From an uncultured Agathobaculum sp. (GTDB lineage Bacteria > Bacillota > Clostridia > Oscillospirales > Butyricicoccaceae): 61,584 nucleotides of DNA. Under the pieces are notes generated by a model that had not been told where the DNA came from, made no database searches, and was given only the letters and a program-made list of their open reading frames with translations. Where the stretch lies: assembly GCF_944380985.1 (NCBI RefSeq), contig NZ_CALWJJ010000005.1, positions 85,648-147,231 on the forward strand, given 5' to 3'. This document shows, piece after piece, positions 59,708 through 61,584 of this stretch (its first letter is position 1; each line of letters begins with the position of its first letter). The translations under genes and the position numbers were made by a program.

Positions 59708-59814
59708 ATACAATTATAGCGCGTTTGGCGGGAAAAGCAAGAGGTTTTTTGCGGTTGGAAAGATTTGGACAGCTGTGCGGCAAAAAAGACTTTTTAGATG
59801 GTGAAAGAAAAAAC

Positions 59815-59843
59815 TTGACAAATCCCGCGCGATAGCATACACT
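59815..59843 (+). promoter_or_regulatory. Promoter of the metNI leader
   Basis: Perfect TTGACA (59815-59820), 17 bases, TACACT (59838-59843). Confidence 0.93.
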
Positions 59844-59896
59844 ATTACCACAGAGAAGAAATTCTATTAGATTCGTAGGAAAAGGAGGAGACCGTG

Positions 59897-59965
59897 ATGC
59901 TTTCGATCCGGAAAGAAATGTGCATGATGTGCGGTTCTGCTCGTTTTTCTGCGGCGCGGCCATAA
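59897..59965 (+). CDS. Leader peptide with Met/Cys codons ahead of metNI
   Basis: A 22-residue ORF, MLSIRKEMCMMCGSARFSAA then RP, starts eight bases after the strong ribosome binding site AAAGGAGGAG (59881-59890). Codons 8-12 are ATG TGC ATG ATG TGC, so two of five codons there are Cys and three Met. The stop lies inside a small hairpin (GCGGCC 59956-59961 / GGCCGC 59969-59974). The peptide has no plausible function of its own; the arrangement is that of a translational-attenuation leader sensing Met-tRNA and/or Cys-tRNA charging. Confidence 0.8.
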   Translation: MLSIRKEMCMMCGSARFSAARP

Positions 59966-60028
59966 TCAGGCCGCAAAGCTGTAAGCGGGCCGCTTGTCAT
60001 GCGGCGCGCACAGTATAGACGGAAGACG

Positions 60029-60061
60029 AGCGGAAAGCAGGCCTCTGCTTTCCGCTTTTAT
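60029..60061 (+). terminator. Attenuator terminator upstream of metN
   Basis: AGCGGAAAGCAG (60029-60040) and CTGCTTTCCGCT (60045-60056) form a perfect 12-bp stem with loop GCCT and a TTTATTTT tract, ending just before the metN ribosome binding site. Hairpins upstream at 59956-59974 and AAGCGGGCCGCTT (59983-59995) could act as pause/antiterminator elements. Confidence 0.9.
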
Positions 60062-60081
60062 TTTGAAAAGGAGGCATGGAC

Positions 60082-61087
<1,006 letters not shown>

Positions 61088-61101
<14 letters not shown>

Positions 61102-61584
61102 AGTTTGGGCACAAAGCCTGTGGGAGACCCTGTATATGGTCATCGTATCGACCGCGGTGTCCTATCTGATCGGCCTGCCGCTCGGACTACTGCTGGTCGT
61201 AACCGGTAAGGACGGCATCCGCCCGATGCCGGCGCTCAATGCGGCGTTGGGCGTGATCGTCAACATCCTGCGTTCGATTCCATTTTTGATCCTCGCGGTT
61301 ATGATCACGCCGATGACGCGCCTGATTGTCGGCCGCGCGATCGGTACGACCGCGATGATCGTGCCGCTGACCGTGGCGGCTGCGCCCTATGTAGCGCGCA
61401 TGGTCGAGTCCTCGATCAAAGAGGTGCCTTTCGGCGTGATCGAGGCCGCGCAGTCGATGGGAGCCAGTCCGTGGCACATCGTGTGGAAGGTGCTCGTGCC
61501 CGAGGCCAAGCCTTCGCTCATGGTGGGCGGCGCGATCTCGATCGTGACCATTCTCGGCTATTCCGCGATGGCGGGCTTTATCGG
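61088..61584 (+). CDS. metI: Methionine ABC transporter permease, 3' end beyond the window
   Basis: The visible 165 residues are MetI-like: ETLYMVIVSTAVSYLIGLPL near 12-31, VNILRSIPFLILAVMITPMT near 59-78, VPLTVAAAPYVARMVESSIK near 95-114 and the coupling loop EAAQSMGASPWHIVWKVLVP near 123-142. It overlaps metN; ATG at 61088 is nine bases from AGGAGG, the ATG at 61082 only three. The gene metQ would be expected next, outside the window. Confidence 0.92.

Noticed and set aside
59821..60075. S-box or T-box riboswitch ahead of metN
   Set aside because: No T-box AGGGTGGNACCGCG sequence and no S-box core or GA-rich helices could be found; a leader ORF plus terminator explains the region better.

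Overview
The window is GC-rich, mostly low-GC-Gram-positive-type housekeeping DNA. I infer a strictly anaerobic Clostridia member, most likely an Oscillospirales-type gut commensal. The evidence is gene order and regulation: a large Bacillus-like SRP RNA followed by dnaX-ybaB-recR, a walR-walK-yycH-yycI-murA-walJ-rlmH block, tmcAL, a Firmicutes-type LexA box, NrdR boxes and an early-cobalt (anaerobic) corrin route with CbiK. No taxon name can be proven from the sequence alone.

Region 1 (1-17750) is one long plus-strand tetrapyrrole/cobalamin cluster, most genes overlapping by a few bases: cbiH, a cbiJ-sirC fusion, hemC, a cobA-hemD fusion, hemB, hemL, a cbiE-cbiT fusion, cbiA, cobT, cobU, cobS, a small CobU-like gene, cbiB, cobD, cobQ, cobO, cbiC and cbiK. 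The hem genes feed 5-aminolevulinate to uroporphyrinogen III and then precorrin-2/sirohydrochlorin; no haem-branch gene is present. cbiL, cbiF, cbiG, cbiD and hemA are not in the window and may lie upstream. Cobalamin made here would serve the B12-dependent ribonucleotide reductase at the other end of the window.

Region 2 (17751-22302) is accessory. It holds tRNA-Arg(ACG), a decayed large serine recombinase tail, an AT-rich LytTR/DUF3021 pair, and a LysR regulator divergent from a small ORF and a dienelactone-hydrolase-like enzyme. Region 3 (22303-33990) has a GH13 glycosidase, a NUDIX hydrolase, the Wal cell-envelope two-component operon with murA, walJ and rlmH, and a PfkB-family sugar kinase. 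An unexplained, highly structured 293-bp gap separates walR from walK.

Region 4 (33991-47215) contains an ECF sigma factor with a membrane partner, DUF554, a PadR/HAAS-domain pair under a very large palindrome, tmcAL, ackA, a CPBP protease, a PHP phosphatase, ispE, DUF4330, an O-antigen-ligase-like protein, a tandem pair of XRE-repressor/small-ORF modules, a polysaccharide deacetylase and a BofC-like protein. Region 5 (47216-61584) contains a class A PBP with a Gly/Thr-rich repeat tail, SRP RNA, dnaX-ybaB-recR, prfC, an AdoCbl-dependent RNR under two NrdR boxes, SOS-type dinB-yolD, and metN-metI behind a leader-peptide attenuator.

The signals I consider most worth pursuing are the Met/Cys-codon leader peptide and terminator ahead of metNI, the duplicated XRE modules with conserved edges and divergent repressor/operator cores, the structured walR-walK spacer, and the AT-rich codon patch inside hemL.
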